Virus record (IMG/VR): IMGVR_UViG_3300031787_005522
Span: 1 to 49,882 of that record
DNA from: a virus
Reading direction: 5' to 3' (one strand)
DNA: 49,882 nucleotides
Of this stretch, positions 31,906 through 40,307 are shown in pieces (the first letter of the stretch is position 1; each line of letters begins with the position of its first letter). The position numbers and the translations under genes are program-made. The notes below the pieces were generated by a model that did no database searches, was not told the DNA's origin, and was given only the letters and a program-made list of their open reading frames with translations.

Positions 31906-32403
31906 TTATTTATCTTTGTTTATTCCTTTAAGGCGTTCTAGCAAACTGTTTCTGTCAGAAACAACATAGCCTTCACCTTCTGTAAAATTGCCATCATTGA
32001 TTGAATCTTTGTCTTGCTTGTCTTTTTTAAGTTGTAATTCAACCATTTTAAGTTTTTTATCTAGTTTTGCAATCTTAGCATTTAAACTGGTTTGCAACAT
32101 AGAGTTAGCAACTTCAAAAACTCTGCCGCTGTAACGTGCTTCCACATTCATACCTAGATCCATTAGGTCTTCATATGCTTGCATTGCTTTGTCAGACACC
32201 TCGTTTAGTTCAATATCGGCCATTTGTCCAAGGCCGTCAACTGCGGGAAGTGCAGCCGCAATCTTATCAAACTCAGCAATTTCCCTAAAGGCTTTGTCTT
32301 GTGCTCGTAGAGCGTCGGGGTCTGATTTCTTTTCTTTAACTTTTTCTTCTTTGATCAATTCTTTTGATTCAGGAAGGTTAAGTAAGTCTTCTAATTTTTT
32401 CAT
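31906..32403 (-). CDS. gp16: Small terminase subunit, T4 gp16 (TerS)
   Basis: TerS recognises DNA and regulates TerL. The 165-aa protein has the T4 gp16 length (164 aa) and the same plan: a disordered N-terminus, a central coiled coil (GRVFEVANSMLQTSLNAKI then LDKKLKMVELQLKKD) and a short C-terminal tail. It lies two genes upstream of TerL in the late operon. The assignment is by length, coiled coil and position, so it is good but not certain. Its last codons GAT AAA TAA contain the late box for the next gene. Confidence 0.75.
   Translation of the reverse strand: MKKLEDLLNLPESKELIKEEKVKEKKSDPDALRAQDKAFREIAEFDKIAAALPAVDGLGQMADIELNEVSDKAMQAYEDLMDLGMNVEARYSGRVFEVANSMLQTSLNAKIAKLDKKLKMVELQLKKDKQDKDSINDGNFTEGEGYVVSDRNSLLERLKGINKDK
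31907..31914 (-). promoter_or_regulatory. Late promoter box GATAAATA
   Basis: GATAAATA overlaps the last codons and stop of gp16 and lies about 21 nt upstream of the 182-aa gene. An AGGA ribosome-binding site lies between. Confidence 0.6.
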
Positions 32404-32429
32404 AATAGTATCCCATTAAGTACTACTAT

Positions 32430-32437
32430 TATTTATC
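32430..32437 (-). promoter_or_regulatory. Late promoter box GATAAATA upstream of gp16
   Basis: GATAAATA includes the stop codon of the gp4 gene (CGA TAA). It lies 26 nt upstream of the gp16 ATG. Confidence 0.6.
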
Positions 32438-32870
32438 GTCTAGATCCGTTGTGGAATAGATCATTTTCATTTATAATTCTAAAGTTAATGCCATTTTGTC
32501 TGCACCAGGATCTTGCAGCATCCCATTTAATAGAATTGAGTATTGCGTGTGCTTGATTTGTTTTATTTTTTTTGGCTTCTGCTAAACTAGTTTGGTTCAT
32601 CGGTTTGACTTCAATCAGTTCAGCCTGTTGTTTACCGTCAGCATCAGTATATGCAATAAAAAAGTCTGGAACATAAATTGTATTTTTTCCAGTAAAAGGA
32701 TTTTTGTAAGGAATCTTAATTGCTTCACTTGCCCATTTGTTAATGCTTGGATTGTTATCACAGAATTGCATAAACGCAAATTCCCAACTACTGCGATATG
32801 TTGGATTTCTTTTACCAACATATTTGTCAGGATTCTTAACAGTGTATTTTCCTTGCGCCCACTTAGCCAT
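32433..32870 (-). CDS. gp4: Head completion nuclease, T4 gp4-like
   Basis: The 145-aa protein matches T4 gp4 in size (about 150 aa) and in an opening block with AQGKYTVKNPDKYVGK and TYRSSWEFAFMQF. The nuclease-type core follows: VPDFFIAY (Asp69) and ELIEVKP (Glu87, Lys89), the PD-(D/E)xK pattern. T4 gp4 is needed to complete filled heads before tail joining. It lies among head-tail genes. The reading is strong by motif and length. Confidence 0.85.
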   Translation of the reverse strand: MAKWAQGKYTVKNPDKYVGKRNPTYRSSWEFAFMQFCDNNPSINKWASEAIKIPYKNPFTGKNTIYVPDFFIAYTDADGKQQAELIEVKPMNQTSLAEAKKNKTNQAHAILNSIKWDAARSWCRQNGINFRIINENDLFHNGSRR

Positions 32871-33238
32871 TAGTATAGTATATTTCTTGCTTCTACTTTG
32901 TCGTAGTTAACTTCTGCTTTGTAACCAAGTTTGCTAAGTTTAGATCTGTTTGCATTTAAGATAGCAGTAACCAAAGTGCTTAGTTTAACTTTGTCAAACC
33001 CTTCTAGAGTATCTAATAAAGAATTAACATTAACTCCGTCAGCCTTTGCCTGTTGTAATAATATAGTAGATACACTAATTGCTGCTAATTCGTCGAATCC
33101 TCTTTTTCTAAAAAAGCCAATCACTGAATCAACTTGACTACTGGAATAAGCAATTTCGCTTGAGAAATATCTATTGAACAACAATCTTGTTGCTTTAGAA
33201 CTATCGTTGTTTTCTTGTATATTTGTAATACTTGACAT
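32870..33238 (-). CDS. Conserved T4-like protein, probably virion-related (122 aa)
   Basis: The 122-aa helical protein contains SSKATRLLFNRYFSSEIAY, VIGFFRKRGFDELAAISVST and a LSTLVTAILNANRSK block. Its ATG has an AAGAGA site and it overlaps gp4 by one base. It lies between the baseplate-tube gene and gp4. I believe similar proteins occur at this spot in marine T4-like phages, but no function is known to me. A virion role is inferred from position. Confidence 0.75.
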   Translation of the reverse strand: MSSITNIQENNDSSKATRLLFNRYFSSEIAYSSSQVDSVIGFFRKRGFDELAAISVSTILLQQAKADGVNVNSLLDTLEGFDKVKLSTLVTAILNANRSKLSKLGYKAEVNYDKVEARNILY

Positions 33239-33247
33239 TGCTATCTC

Positions 33248-34324
33248 TTAAAATGATTTTCGTTTTGTTTCGGTAACTGCTGTTGACGCAGGTTTTTTAG
33301 GAAACAATAAATTACCTATTGAATTACTTAATACAGATTCAAGTATTCCGCTTGCTTCTTGCTTGACACCTGCTTTAGATAAATTTTGATAATTGTTGAG
33401 TGTGTTTGCACCGTTAATAATTCCAGCAAGTATGTTGCCTTGTGAAAAACTGTCTATGGTATTGTTTAATCCTGCAATAACACCGCCGCGACCAAATATA
33501 CTTGTGGTGCCGCCGCCTATTGTAGATAGAGGACTAGGTGTTTTATCGTAGTGTTCTTGAGCAAAATTTTGTGGAACATTTCCTACTTCAACATAACCTC
33601 TTGAGTATTGTACCGATTCGTATGAAACACTCAATCTATTAATACTAAATTCGGAATTTTCCTGACTTACTGCATCATGCTCAAAGTTGTCAATATACGG
33701 ATTAATCAGTGTAAAACAAGTATAGGATGCTCTTGCATTTCTTGGATGCAATTGATAAATTTGTATGCTATTAAAGAACGTATAACGTTTGTTTGGTTTG
33801 TCTAGGCCAAATCTATATCGCTGTGAATCTGTATTCCAATATATTGGATTTATACCATTAACACCCTTTAAGTATGCAGGAACAGTAGTTGACGGAGTTC
33901 CGTCGGTTTCTCTTCTAGTATAATTACTGTCATTGTAGTAATATCTAAAATAACTTTCCCAGAGTAAAGATGTTAATCCTGCGTTGTCGTCATGAAATTC
34001 TATAGTTACTGGTTGATATTGCACACCGGTTTGAATAATCTTTTTTCTGTTGTATTGGTTAACTGTTTGTGTTTGCATACGATATTTTGGCAAGTCTGAA
34101 CTTCTTGCTAAAATGTTAATTTCACTTCGGTAAGGATATAACGTATCACTGATTGCATAAGGATTAATATTTAATACAACATGATAGAGATGTTTAAACT
34201 TTGGAGCAAGACGCATGTTGTTGTCAACATAAAGTCTTGCCGCATGTTGGTAGTCTCCTAAGTTGCCTTTAGGATTTTGTACAGAGTTAAAAAAGTTATC
34301 AAAAAAACCGTTGAATATCGACAT
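33248..34324 (-). CDS. Baseplate-tail tube junction protein (gp48/gp54-like)
   Basis: The 358-aa protein has the layout of marine T4-like baseplate-tube proteins: AARLYVDNNMRLAPKFKHLYHV, ARSSDLPKYRMQTQTVNQYNRKK near 90-112, TIEFHDDNAGL, then TCFTLINPYIDNFEHDAVS and a YESVQYSRGYVEVG strand. This pattern is a tube-protein fold (gp19, gp48 and gp54 share it). T4 gp48 is 364 aa and gp54 is 320 aa; I cannot choose between cap and initiator. It starts 4 nt after a late box with no Shine-Dalgarno sequence. Confidence 0.8.
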   Translation of the reverse strand: MSIFNGFFDNFFNSVQNPKGNLGDYQHAARLYVDNNMRLAPKFKHLYHVVLNINPYAISDTLYPYRSEINILARSSDLPKYRMQTQTVNQYNRKKIIQTGVQYQPVTIEFHDDNAGLTSLLWESYFRYYYNDSNYTRRETDGTPSTTVPAYLKGVNGINPIYWNTDSQRYRFGLDKPNKRYTFFNSIQIYQLHPRNARASYTCFTLINPYIDNFEHDAVSQENSEFSINRLSVSYESVQYSRGYVEVGNVPQNFAQEHYDKTPSPLSTIGGGTTSIFGRGGVIAGLNNTIDSFSQGNILAGIINGANTLNNYQNLSKAGVKQEASGILESVLSNSIGNLLFPKKPASTAVTETKRKSF

Positions 34325-34328
34325 ACTG

Positions 34329-34336
34329 TATTTATC
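34329..34336 (-). promoter_or_regulatory. Late promoter box GATAAATA, 4 nt from ATG
   Basis: GATAAATA is followed by CAGT and then the ATG. The expected transcription start is at the ATG itself. This is the clearest leaderless layout in the window. Confidence 0.65.
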
Positions 34337-34362
34337 TATTCGATTAAGTGCATAGATAATAG

Positions 34363-34388
34363 AAAAGGAGGAATAATATCCTCCTTTT
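34363..34388 (-). terminator. Hairpin terminator after gp19
   Basis: AAAAGGAGGA (34363-34372) and TCCTCCTTTT (34379-34388) form a 10-bp stem with a 6-nt loop. On the minus strand it ends in TTTTC, 23 bp after the gp19 stop. Confidence 0.8.
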
Positions 34389-34411
34389 CATGGCAATCAT
34401 TTTATTTGTTA

Positions 34412-35038
34412 TTAGCGGCCAGCGCCAGTTGCGGCAGTGCTTACATTACGTCCGACTGTTGTGCCTAGGCCAGTGCCAGTTGGAGTTTGTACAGCGTTGT
34501 CGTATTGCATAGTTAATGCAATTGTTACTGGTTCGCTTGTTGCATAGTTTAGTGTATTATAGTTTGCTTCACTAATGTAGCAACCATAGCACTCCCAAGT
34601 TTCAAGAACAGTAGGTGTAAATGCACCGTTGCCGCCATCTAGAATTTCGATACGAGTTAAGAACTTGTAGTCAATACCTGATGCAGCACTTGCTTGTTCC
34701 ATGAAATCAAATTGCTTTTGTAGTTGTTCACCAACAAGTTTTTGAACGTTGTTGTTAACATCTTCACGTAAGTTAAGTGTTAGTGGGTTCCAAGTATGCT
34801 TACCTGCTAGGTTTACTTTTGAGTTGTAAACATGAACTTCCATGTTTTCAAATGTTAAGTTTGGTCTTGTTACATCCATAACCTGCTTTGTAAGTTCAGT
34901 TGTTGGAGTACTGACACCAAAGTTTTCAAGCGTAACACGAAAGCGGTATTGAAGTTTTGGCATTAGCAAACCTTGACTGCTTGCGCTGTCGTTGGTTGCT
35001 AGTGGAACAGTTAGTTTTGTTAATGATGAGATTGCCAT
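34412..35038 (-). CDS. gp19: Tail tube protein, T4 gp19
   Basis: gp19 hexamers stack to form the inner tail tube. The 208-aa protein (T4 163 aa) has MPKLQYRFRVTLENFG, then TELTKQVMDVTRPNLTFENMEVHVYNSKVNL-type sequence split by HTWNPLTLNLRED, and a late EPVTIALTMQYDNAVQ strand. This is the gp19 layout of marine T4-like phages. A late promoter and an AAGGAG site precede it. It lies between gp18 and the baseplate-tube gene, the usual order. Confidence 0.92.
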   Translation of the reverse strand: MAISSLTKLTVPLATNDSASSQGLLMPKLQYRFRVTLENFGVSTPTTELTKQVMDVTRPNLTFENMEVHVYNSKVNLAGKHTWNPLTLNLREDVNNNVQKLVGEQLQKQFDFMEQASAASGIDYKFLTRIEILDGGNGAFTPTVLETWECYGCYISEANYNTLNYATSEPVTIALTMQYDNAVQTPTGTGLGTTVGRNVSTAATGAGR

Positions 35039-35062
35039 ATATTATTAACTCCTTATTACAAG

Positions 35063-35070
35063 TATTTATC
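35063..35070 (-). promoter_or_regulatory. Late promoter box GATAAATA upstream of gp19
   Basis: GATAAATA lies 24 nt upstream of the gp19 ATG with an AAGGAG ribosome-binding site in the leader. It is the conventional layout, in contrast to the leaderless ones. Confidence 0.65.
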
Positions 35071-35075
35071 AATTG

Positions 35076-35099
35076 TAGGGGGTATCTTTCAACCCCCTA
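35076..35099 (-). terminator. Hairpin between gp18 and gp19
   Basis: TAGGGGGT (35076-35083) and ACCCCCTA (35092-35099) form an 8-bp GC-rich stem just after the gp18 stop. No clear T tract follows on the minus strand, so it may be an attenuator or an RNA-stabilising 3' end. Confidence 0.6.
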
Positions 35100-35104
35100 T
35101 AATC

Positions 35105-38100
35105 TTAAAGACCTGCAATTTCTCCTGTGTTCTTAAGACGTAGCGGAATATAAATAAATTCAATTGCCTTAACTGGTTCAATTGCAATATCTACATACAG
35201 TTCGTTTCTATCAATTCTACTTGGTGTGTTGTTTGTTTCATCACACACAACTAGATAGTCGTAAAGTGCTCTTAAGCCTACAAGTTCAACCAATAGACTT
35301 TCTACCTGCTGTTTGATTTCATCGCGTGTAATTTTGTCGTTTGGTTCAAATATATAAGGCTTTACAAGTGTTTTTAATTGGCTGCGTAGATAAATTACAA
35401 GACGTGCTACGTTAACTCTATCTAGAGCACTTGCATTTCTTGCACGAGTCTTTTGACCATAAACTACAAGACCTGCACCGTTAAGGAACGTGATTGGGTT
35501 AACGTTGTTTTGGTACAATGTGTCTCTTTGTCCAGTGTTAAGAGCAGTGCTTATAAATTCACCTTCACTGTTTAAGTAACCTGTTGCAGTTGCGTTAGTT
35601 ACACCACCGCGACGTGTACCAGCAGGAGCAAACCATGGATATGCAACTTGGTCATTGAGTGCAATAACACGCAATACCATGTGACTTGGCGGTACAACAA
35701 TGTTGTTGCCTGCATTATCGCTACTAAAGCCCCATGGATAGTAAACACCTAGATATTCGTCTCTGCTTACTAGTCCGGAGTCGTTATCCTCTACGGCGCT
35801 GTTAACGTTGGTTGCCCAGTTGCTAATTGCAGTTGTAGTCGGTTGCAATCTTGCAGGACTATCACCAACAACAAACGCTGTTAGGCCTCTGTCATTATTT
35901 AGACTAATCAATTCACCAATTAGTTCTGGATATCCAGGGCAAGCAATTAGGTTGAATATTCTTGATTCATCATCTCTAACATCCTGATTGCTGTTTACAC
36001 TTGCTTGTAGAGAACGTACAACTACTTTGCGTTGTGCATTTAATCCAAACGATCCTGAACCGTCGTCATTGTTTTGTGATTCAGTAACCCAACGGTGTGG
36101 ATAGTAACCACTCATTGATTCGTCACCGACTCTAGTATTTTCACCATCAATATCGATGTAGTTACGCTCAAAACGCTTCACGTTAAATCCGCTGCGACGT
36201 AGGTTCCATAGCAACATACCGCGTGGGTATAGTGACGGATCTGGTGCATCAGGATCGAGATAATCACTCTCAAGTAGTTCTGTGATTTCGCCAGCAACAT
36301 CGCTGTTTGCGCCAGCAGTGTTATAACGTGCATCAGCAAATAATACACCGTTTTCAGTTGTTTGATCAGTTTTATCAATTAGTACCCATTTGCTGGTTAC
36401 ACTGCTATAACGATAAATTTGCGGATAGTTTTGTATGTCTGCGGTAGAGATCCATAGATCACCGTCAACTAAGTTGCTGAGATCTGAACGGTCGCCGTTT
36501 ATAGGTTCTGATGCGCCAACAATAGGTCCGGCTGGGTCAGTTAGAGGATAAACTTCTCTATATCCCTTCCAAATAGTGCCGTTGTGTACCATGATGTCAA
36601 CTTCGTCATTAACACTGCTATACCATAGAGCACCATCTGCAGGAATAGTAGTAGGTGCAGTATCTTGTGCGTCATAAACCAACGCCTTCCAAAGTGTTGC
36701 TACAAACTGCTTTGGCGAAGTACTAACATCAGTGCCTGGTACAAAGTATAGATTTGTAGTTGTTGTTGAGATTGTTGCATCAAATGGTGTAAAGATATTA
36801 TCAAAACCGCCAGTAGTATCAACTATTCTAATTTCTCCGCCAGTTGCATGTGAAATTACAACTCTGTTTTGACTATCAACTGTTGCTGTAATATTTGTAA
36901 ATCCTGCACTGTTAATAGCATTTGCTAATGTATCTGCGTCTGTTCCTACGTTTCCTGAAGTAAACGAGATAGTTTTAGTAGTTAGCGTACTAACCCCTGT
37001 TGTACTTTCTGACATATCAAATGTGAAAGTACCAATTGGGAAAGAACCTACTGCAACTCTGCTACTAGTAATAGTAGTTGCACCTGAACCATTTTTTCTA
37101 AAGATTTTAAAATCTGCTAGAGTATTAGTAGCCTCTGAAGAATTATACTGTATGTATAGAGATCCTTCGGCAATGTTTGCGCCGCCACCAGTGCTGTCTA
37201 ATCCATAAATGGCTGAGTGATTAGTTGCGTAGATTGGAGAGTTAATTTTTGTCCACGAATCTGTATCGGAACTGTAACGCTTAACATCCCAATTTGCACC
37301 TAGATTTGGAGTTGTAATCTTAACCCAAATAGAACCTGTTGGACGTGGCGAAACGTCTGCTGTTTTAAACGCAGGAACTTGTGTGTGAGGTGATACTTGA
37401 ATTGATGGTGGATAATATAATCTAGGCTGTGTAATGCCCAGTGCAGAAAATGTTGCATCATCACCAAATAGTTCAATTACATCGCCATTTGAACCGTTAT
37501 AGAAAAGATTTAGTCTACCGTTTGTAACACTAGCAGTAATACCATCTGCTACTAGTGCGCTGTTTGCATTTATGTCTGCTGCTAGTTGTGCTACAGTTGT
37601 ACCTGTTGTTATGATTTCATAAAGTGTTGCACCACTACTATCTGCTGTTAGACTGATTCCAAAAACTTTTCCAGTGGTTAGTGTTGGATTAGCAATAGAC
37701 GCAGTTACAAATGGAAAACTTGCTTTCCACGCTGCGCTTCCAACTGCAACCCAAGTACCTGCAGAATTCTTATACCATAGTTTATTAGTATTTGTAACAG
37801 CAACAACAGCATAGTCACCAATTGCACCTACACTACCTTTTGGTGTATAATTTGCACCACTGAAGTTAACTACTTTGGTTGTGTCTGTGATAACCAACGG
37901 AACTTTATTTACAAATGTTTGTCCACCAGTAACGTTTGCAGCATTGCCGTTCCACTCAAATACACCGTATAGCGAGTCATTGGTGTCAAACCAGTATGCA
38001 CCATTAGTTGGCTTGCCGGCAGTTTCTGTTGCACTAGCAGTAAGTGCAGAAAGGTCTAGATTTGCTCTTACAACATATGCTCTGTTTGAAACACCAAGGA

Positions 38101-38398
38101 ATGAGTACGCTGCTTGAAGACCATATTCGTTTTGTTCGCCGCCGTGTATTGGATTGTTATTAGCATCTGTATAAAACAGTGCATCGCCAAATGTTTCAGA
38201 AAGTTCTCTCTGTGATGAAACCAAGTAAACTTTACCAGCGTTTGATGCTAGTGTACCGGGTGCAATACCAGTGCCTCCTGGATTCGGTTTATTTGTTTGA
38301 GTTGCGATAAAAATAAGAGGTACAGTACCCGGTTCGGCCGGAGTATAAAAACTCTCGTCGATAACGCTAACCTGTACGCCTGGTGATACCAATGCCAT
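35105..38398 (-). CDS. gp18: Tail sheath protein, T4 gp18 with large insertion
   Basis: gp18 forms the contractile sheath. The 1097-aa protein is much longer than T4 gp18 (659 aa). Residues 1-115 and ~680-1097 carry the sheath core: SPGVQVSVIDESFYTPAE at the N-terminus, AAYSFLGVSNRAYVVR, and a C-terminal QVAYPWFAPAGTRRGGV, NPITFLNGAGLVVYGQKT and DYLVVCDETNNTPSRIDRN. Residues ~130-680 form an insertion with repeated short modules (DGDLWIST, IYRYSSVTSKWVLID). These would decorate the outside of the sheath. A late-like GCTAAATA box and an AAGGAG site precede the gene. Confidence 0.94.
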   Translation of the reverse strand: MALVSPGVQVSVIDESFYTPAEPGTVPLIFIATQTNKPNPGGTGIAPGTLASNAGKVYLVSSQRELSETFGDALFYTDANNNPIHGGEQNEYGLQAAYSFLGVSNRAYVVRANLDLSALTASATETAGKPTNGAYWFDTNDSLYGVFEWNGNAANVTGGQTFVNKVPLVITDTTKVVNFSGANYTPKGSVGAIGDYAVVAVTNTNKLWYKNSAGTWVAVGSAAWKASFPFVTASIANPTLTTGKVFGISLTADSSGATLYEIITTGTTVAQLAADINANSALVADGITASVTNGRLNLFYNGSNGDVIELFGDDATFSALGITQPRLYYPPSIQVSPHTQVPAFKTADVSPRPTGSIWVKITTPNLGANWDVKRYSSDTDSWTKINSPIYATNHSAIYGLDSTGGGANIAEGSLYIQYNSSEATNTLADFKIFRKNGSGATTITSSRVAVGSFPIGTFTFDMSESTTGVSTLTTKTISFTSGNVGTDADTLANAINSAGFTNITATVDSQNRVVISHATGGEIRIVDTTGGFDNIFTPFDATISTTTTNLYFVPGTDVSTSPKQFVATLWKALVYDAQDTAPTTIPADGALWYSSVNDEVDIMVHNGTIWKGYREVYPLTDPAGPIVGASEPINGDRSDLSNLVDGDLWISTADIQNYPQIYRYSSVTSKWVLIDKTDQTTENGVLFADARYNTAGANSDVAGEITELLESDYLDPDAPDPSLYPRGMLLWNLRRSGFNVKRFERNYIDIDGENTRVGDESMSGYYPHRWVTESQNNDDGSGSFGLNAQRKVVVRSLQASVNSNQDVRDDESRIFNLIACPGYPELIGELISLNNDRGLTAFVVGDSPARLQPTTTAISNWATNVNSAVEDNDSGLVSRDEYLGVYYPWGFSSDNAGNNIVVPPSHMVLRVIALNDQVAYPWFAPAGTRRGGVTNATATGYLNSEGEFISTALNTGQRDTLYQNNVNPITFLNGAGLVVYGQKTRARNASALDRVNVARLVIYLRSQLKTLVKPYIFEPNDKITRDEIKQQVESLLVELVGLRALYDYLVVCDETNNTPSRIDRNELYVDIAIEPVKAIEFIYIPLRLKNTGEIAGL

Positions 38399-38431
38399 TG
38401 TCTATTCTCCTTGTGGATCTTTGCTTAATAT

Positions 38432-38439
38432 TATTTAGC
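38432..38439 (-). promoter_or_regulatory. Late-like box GCTAAATA upstream of gp18
   Basis: GCTAAATA lies 33 nt upstream of the gp18 ATG, with AAGGAG in the leader. It shares the TAAATA core of the other late boxes. Confidence 0.5.
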
Positions 38440-38485
38440 ATATCCATCGAGAAAATACTCGTTACAACACCAAAAAAAGCGTAGT

Positions 38486-38983
38486 TTATAATATGTGATT
38501 AACCAACTGATCTATATTACGTTCTAATTCTGCTAAAGAACCGTTGTTATCAATTACATAATTTGCCATCCAAATTTCAAGACTCATAGAAGTTGGAGGT
38601 TCTGGAGGCAAATAATCTGACCTATCAACCCAAATTGCATAATCAAATACGCCTGTGTTACGCATTGCATGAAATTCTGCTTTGTTACGTAATCCGCAAT
38701 AGATATCATGTTCTTCGAATATTTCTCTACCCAGTCGTGCTGCGTCAGGACGACAATAATCACGAATCATTTCATACCATTCTTGGCGATGATTATGACG
38801 ATCTGCGTAGCATTCTTCTTCGTTATAATATCCATAAACGTTTTTTAGACGATCAAAGATAAATCGCTTACTACAAAAACGACTAGAAGATTCAAAGTTA
38901 AATTTGTATTTTTCTTTTAAAATTTCGCAGACTGTGTCTTTACCATGTCTGCCGTGTCCGATTACTAGTAATTTTTTTCTCAT
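38486..38983 (-). CDS. Deoxynucleoside monophosphate kinase-like protein (T4 gp1-like)
   Basis: The 165-aa P-loop protein has Walker A GHGRHGKDT (residues 9-17), then YNEEECYADRHNHRQEWY and CRPDAARLGREIF. The RDYCRPDAAR segment is typical of phage dNMP kinases. T4 gp1 (241 aa) phosphorylates dNMPs, including modified ones, for phage DNA synthesis; this copy is shorter. A near-consensus sigma70 promoter ends 5 nt before the ATG, consistent with early expression inside a late region. The kinase class is likely; the exact substrate is unknown. Confidence 0.78.
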   Translation of the reverse strand: MRKKLLVIGHGRHGKDTVCEILKEKYKFNFESSSRFCSKRFIFDRLKNVYGYYNEEECYADRHNHRQEWYEMIRDYCRPDAARLGREIFEEHDIYCGLRNKAEFHAMRNTGVFDYAIWVDRSDYLPPEPPTSMSLEIWMANYVIDNNGSLAELERNIDQLVNHIL

Positions 38984-38988
38984 AATGT

Positions 38989-39017
38989 ATATTAAAATAA
39001 TTTTAGATATTTGTCAA
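38989..39017 (-). promoter_or_regulatory. Sigma70 promoter upstream of the dNMP kinase
   Basis: TTGACA (39012-39017), a 17-bp spacer and TAATAT (38989-38994) are close to consensus. The -10 ends 5 nt from the ATG, so the start site would be at the ATG. The -35 overlaps the last codons of the methyltransferase gene. Confidence 0.7.
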
Positions 39018-39503
39018 CCAAACGTTATTAGGTCCTACATCATATTTTTTTATAACTTCATTTACAGCACGATTAACACCAGGAAAGTCGATATCATGTC
39101 CGGTTAACAGGCCGCCGTTTTTGAGTTTAGGTGCGTATGCTGCTATGTCTTTTTTAACCCATTCGTAACTGTGGTCAGCATCTATAAAAACTAAATCTAA
39201 ACTGTTATTGGACATACTGTTAGCACCCTCAACACTTAATGCTTCAACAGGTATTAATCTTCTACCGTACTTTTCTTTAATTTTGTTATTATAAAAACCT
39301 GCAATACTTTTGTCAACAGCATAGATTGTTAAATCAAGATTTTGGTCTAGCAGATGAAAGGTAGTGCGGCCGTCTCGAACACCCACTTCTGCCATTGTTT
39401 TAACATTGTGTTTTTTTATTAACCAATCAAGAAAATAACGTCTATTGCTTTTACCTGTCCAGGGTACAGTTATATCAACTGCTATACGAGGTCCTTTAGC
39501 CAA
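39003..39503 (-). CDS. Class I SAM methyltransferase
   Basis: The 166-aa protein has AEVGVRDGRTT (residues 39-49, SAM-binding), YAVDKSIAG and FIDADHSYEWVKKDI (106-120), the Methyltransf_24 pattern that often acts on small hydroxylated molecules or sugars. Its start is a TTG at 39501-39503 overlapping the gp13 stop by 8 nt. A TAA lies immediately upstream in frame, so no longer form is possible. It sits between neck protein gp13 and the kinase; its target is unknown. Confidence 0.83.
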   Translation of the reverse strand: MAKGPRIAVDITVPWTGKSNRRYFLDWLIKKHNVKTMAEVGVRDGRTTFHLLDQNLDLTIYAVDKSIAGFYNNKIKEKYGRRLIPVEALSVEGANSMSNNSLDLVFIDADHSYEWVKKDIAAYAPKLKNGGLLTGHDIDFPGVNRAVNEVIKKYDVGPNNVWLTNI

Positions 39504-40260
39504 TTAAAAATCCATATCCGTAGCCGCCAGCAAGGCCTAGTGCTACTTCGTTATCTAACTTTTCCATTTCTGCTTGTGCTTCTGCTTTAAGACTCGCACC
39601 ATTAAGCGAAGTACCACCTTGCGGGCCAGCAATAGTAGCAAACTTTTCACGTGCTTCCCCTAGCATATACTTACAACTTGCAAGTGTGTAATCTTTGATC
39701 CACTGTTTTGATAGATAATCTACTAACAATTCACTGTCCGGTCTATGATTATAGCAGAACAATAGAATTTCTTCACCGGCTCTGGGACGTTGCAACAACG
39801 TCATTTTTCTAGTTGCTGGGTTCCAGGTAAATTCAATAAAACTTCCAAACATACGTCCTACCAATTCTTGTTGCTGTGCAAAAAGTTCGTAAGATAACAA
39901 GCCGCCCATTCCAGACCCTGCAAGCAAGTATGTATTTGTGTAAGCCAAGTTAAACGGTTCAAACAAACTACTGCCATCGCCGCCACCACTGCGTGATCCT
40001 ACACTACGTCTAAAGCATTGACGAACTTCTACAATTTCATGTGGTAAAATGTATTCGTTTTGATCTTCAACTAGTTTGAGCGTTATATAACTTTCTTCTA
40101 CTGAGTTTCCGCCACGCTGTCTATATCTAGTAAGTGCTTTTGTTAATGCAGTATTATAGTGTATTGGATCTAGTTCTACATCAACCATTCCGCCGCCAAG
40201 GAATGTATGAACATAATCAAATACTTCTTGCTTTAATGTTACTAAATTATTATCAGCCAT
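39496..40260 (-). CDS. gp13: Neck protein, T4 gp13
   Basis: gp13 forms the neck connector that closes the filled head. The 254-aa protein (T4 309 aa) has the marine T4-like layout: VFDYVHTFLGGGMVDVEL, TKALTRYRQRGGNSVEES, QNEYILPHEIVEVRQCF and a C-terminal KYMLGEAREKFATIAGP followed by a Gly-rich end. It is divergent from gp14, which starts 47 bp away. A late promoter and an AGGAGA site precede it. Confidence 0.88.
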   Translation of the reverse strand: MADNNLVTLKQEVFDYVHTFLGGGMVDVELDPIHYNTALTKALTRYRQRGGNSVEESYITLKLVEDQNEYILPHEIVEVRQCFRRSVGSRSGGGDGSSLFEPFNLAYTNTYLLAGSGMGGLLSYELFAQQQELVGRMFGSFIEFTWNPATRKMTLLQRPRAGEEILLFCYNHRPDSELLVDYLSKQWIKDYTLASCKYMLGEAREKFATIAGPQGGTSLNGASLKAEAQAEMEKLDNEVALGLAGGYGYGFLIG

Positions 40261-40276
40261 TGTGATTCTCCTAAAC

Positions 40277-40284
40277 TATTTATC
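40277..40284 (-). promoter_or_regulatory. Late promoter box GATAAATA (gp13)
   Basis: GATAAATA lies 16 nt upstream of the gp13 ATG with AGGAGA between. It is one of a back-to-back pair in the 47-bp divergent gap. Confidence 0.65.
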
Positions 40285-40295
40285 GTTTATATTAG

Positions 40296-40303
40296 GCTAA
40301 ATA
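40296..40303 (+). promoter_or_regulatory. Late-like box GCTAAATA (gp14), 4 nt from ATG
   Basis: GCTAAATA is followed by TTGT and then the gp14 ATG at 40308. No Shine-Dalgarno sequence is present, so gp14 mRNA is a leaderless candidate. Confidence 0.5.
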
Positions 40304-40307
40304 TTGT

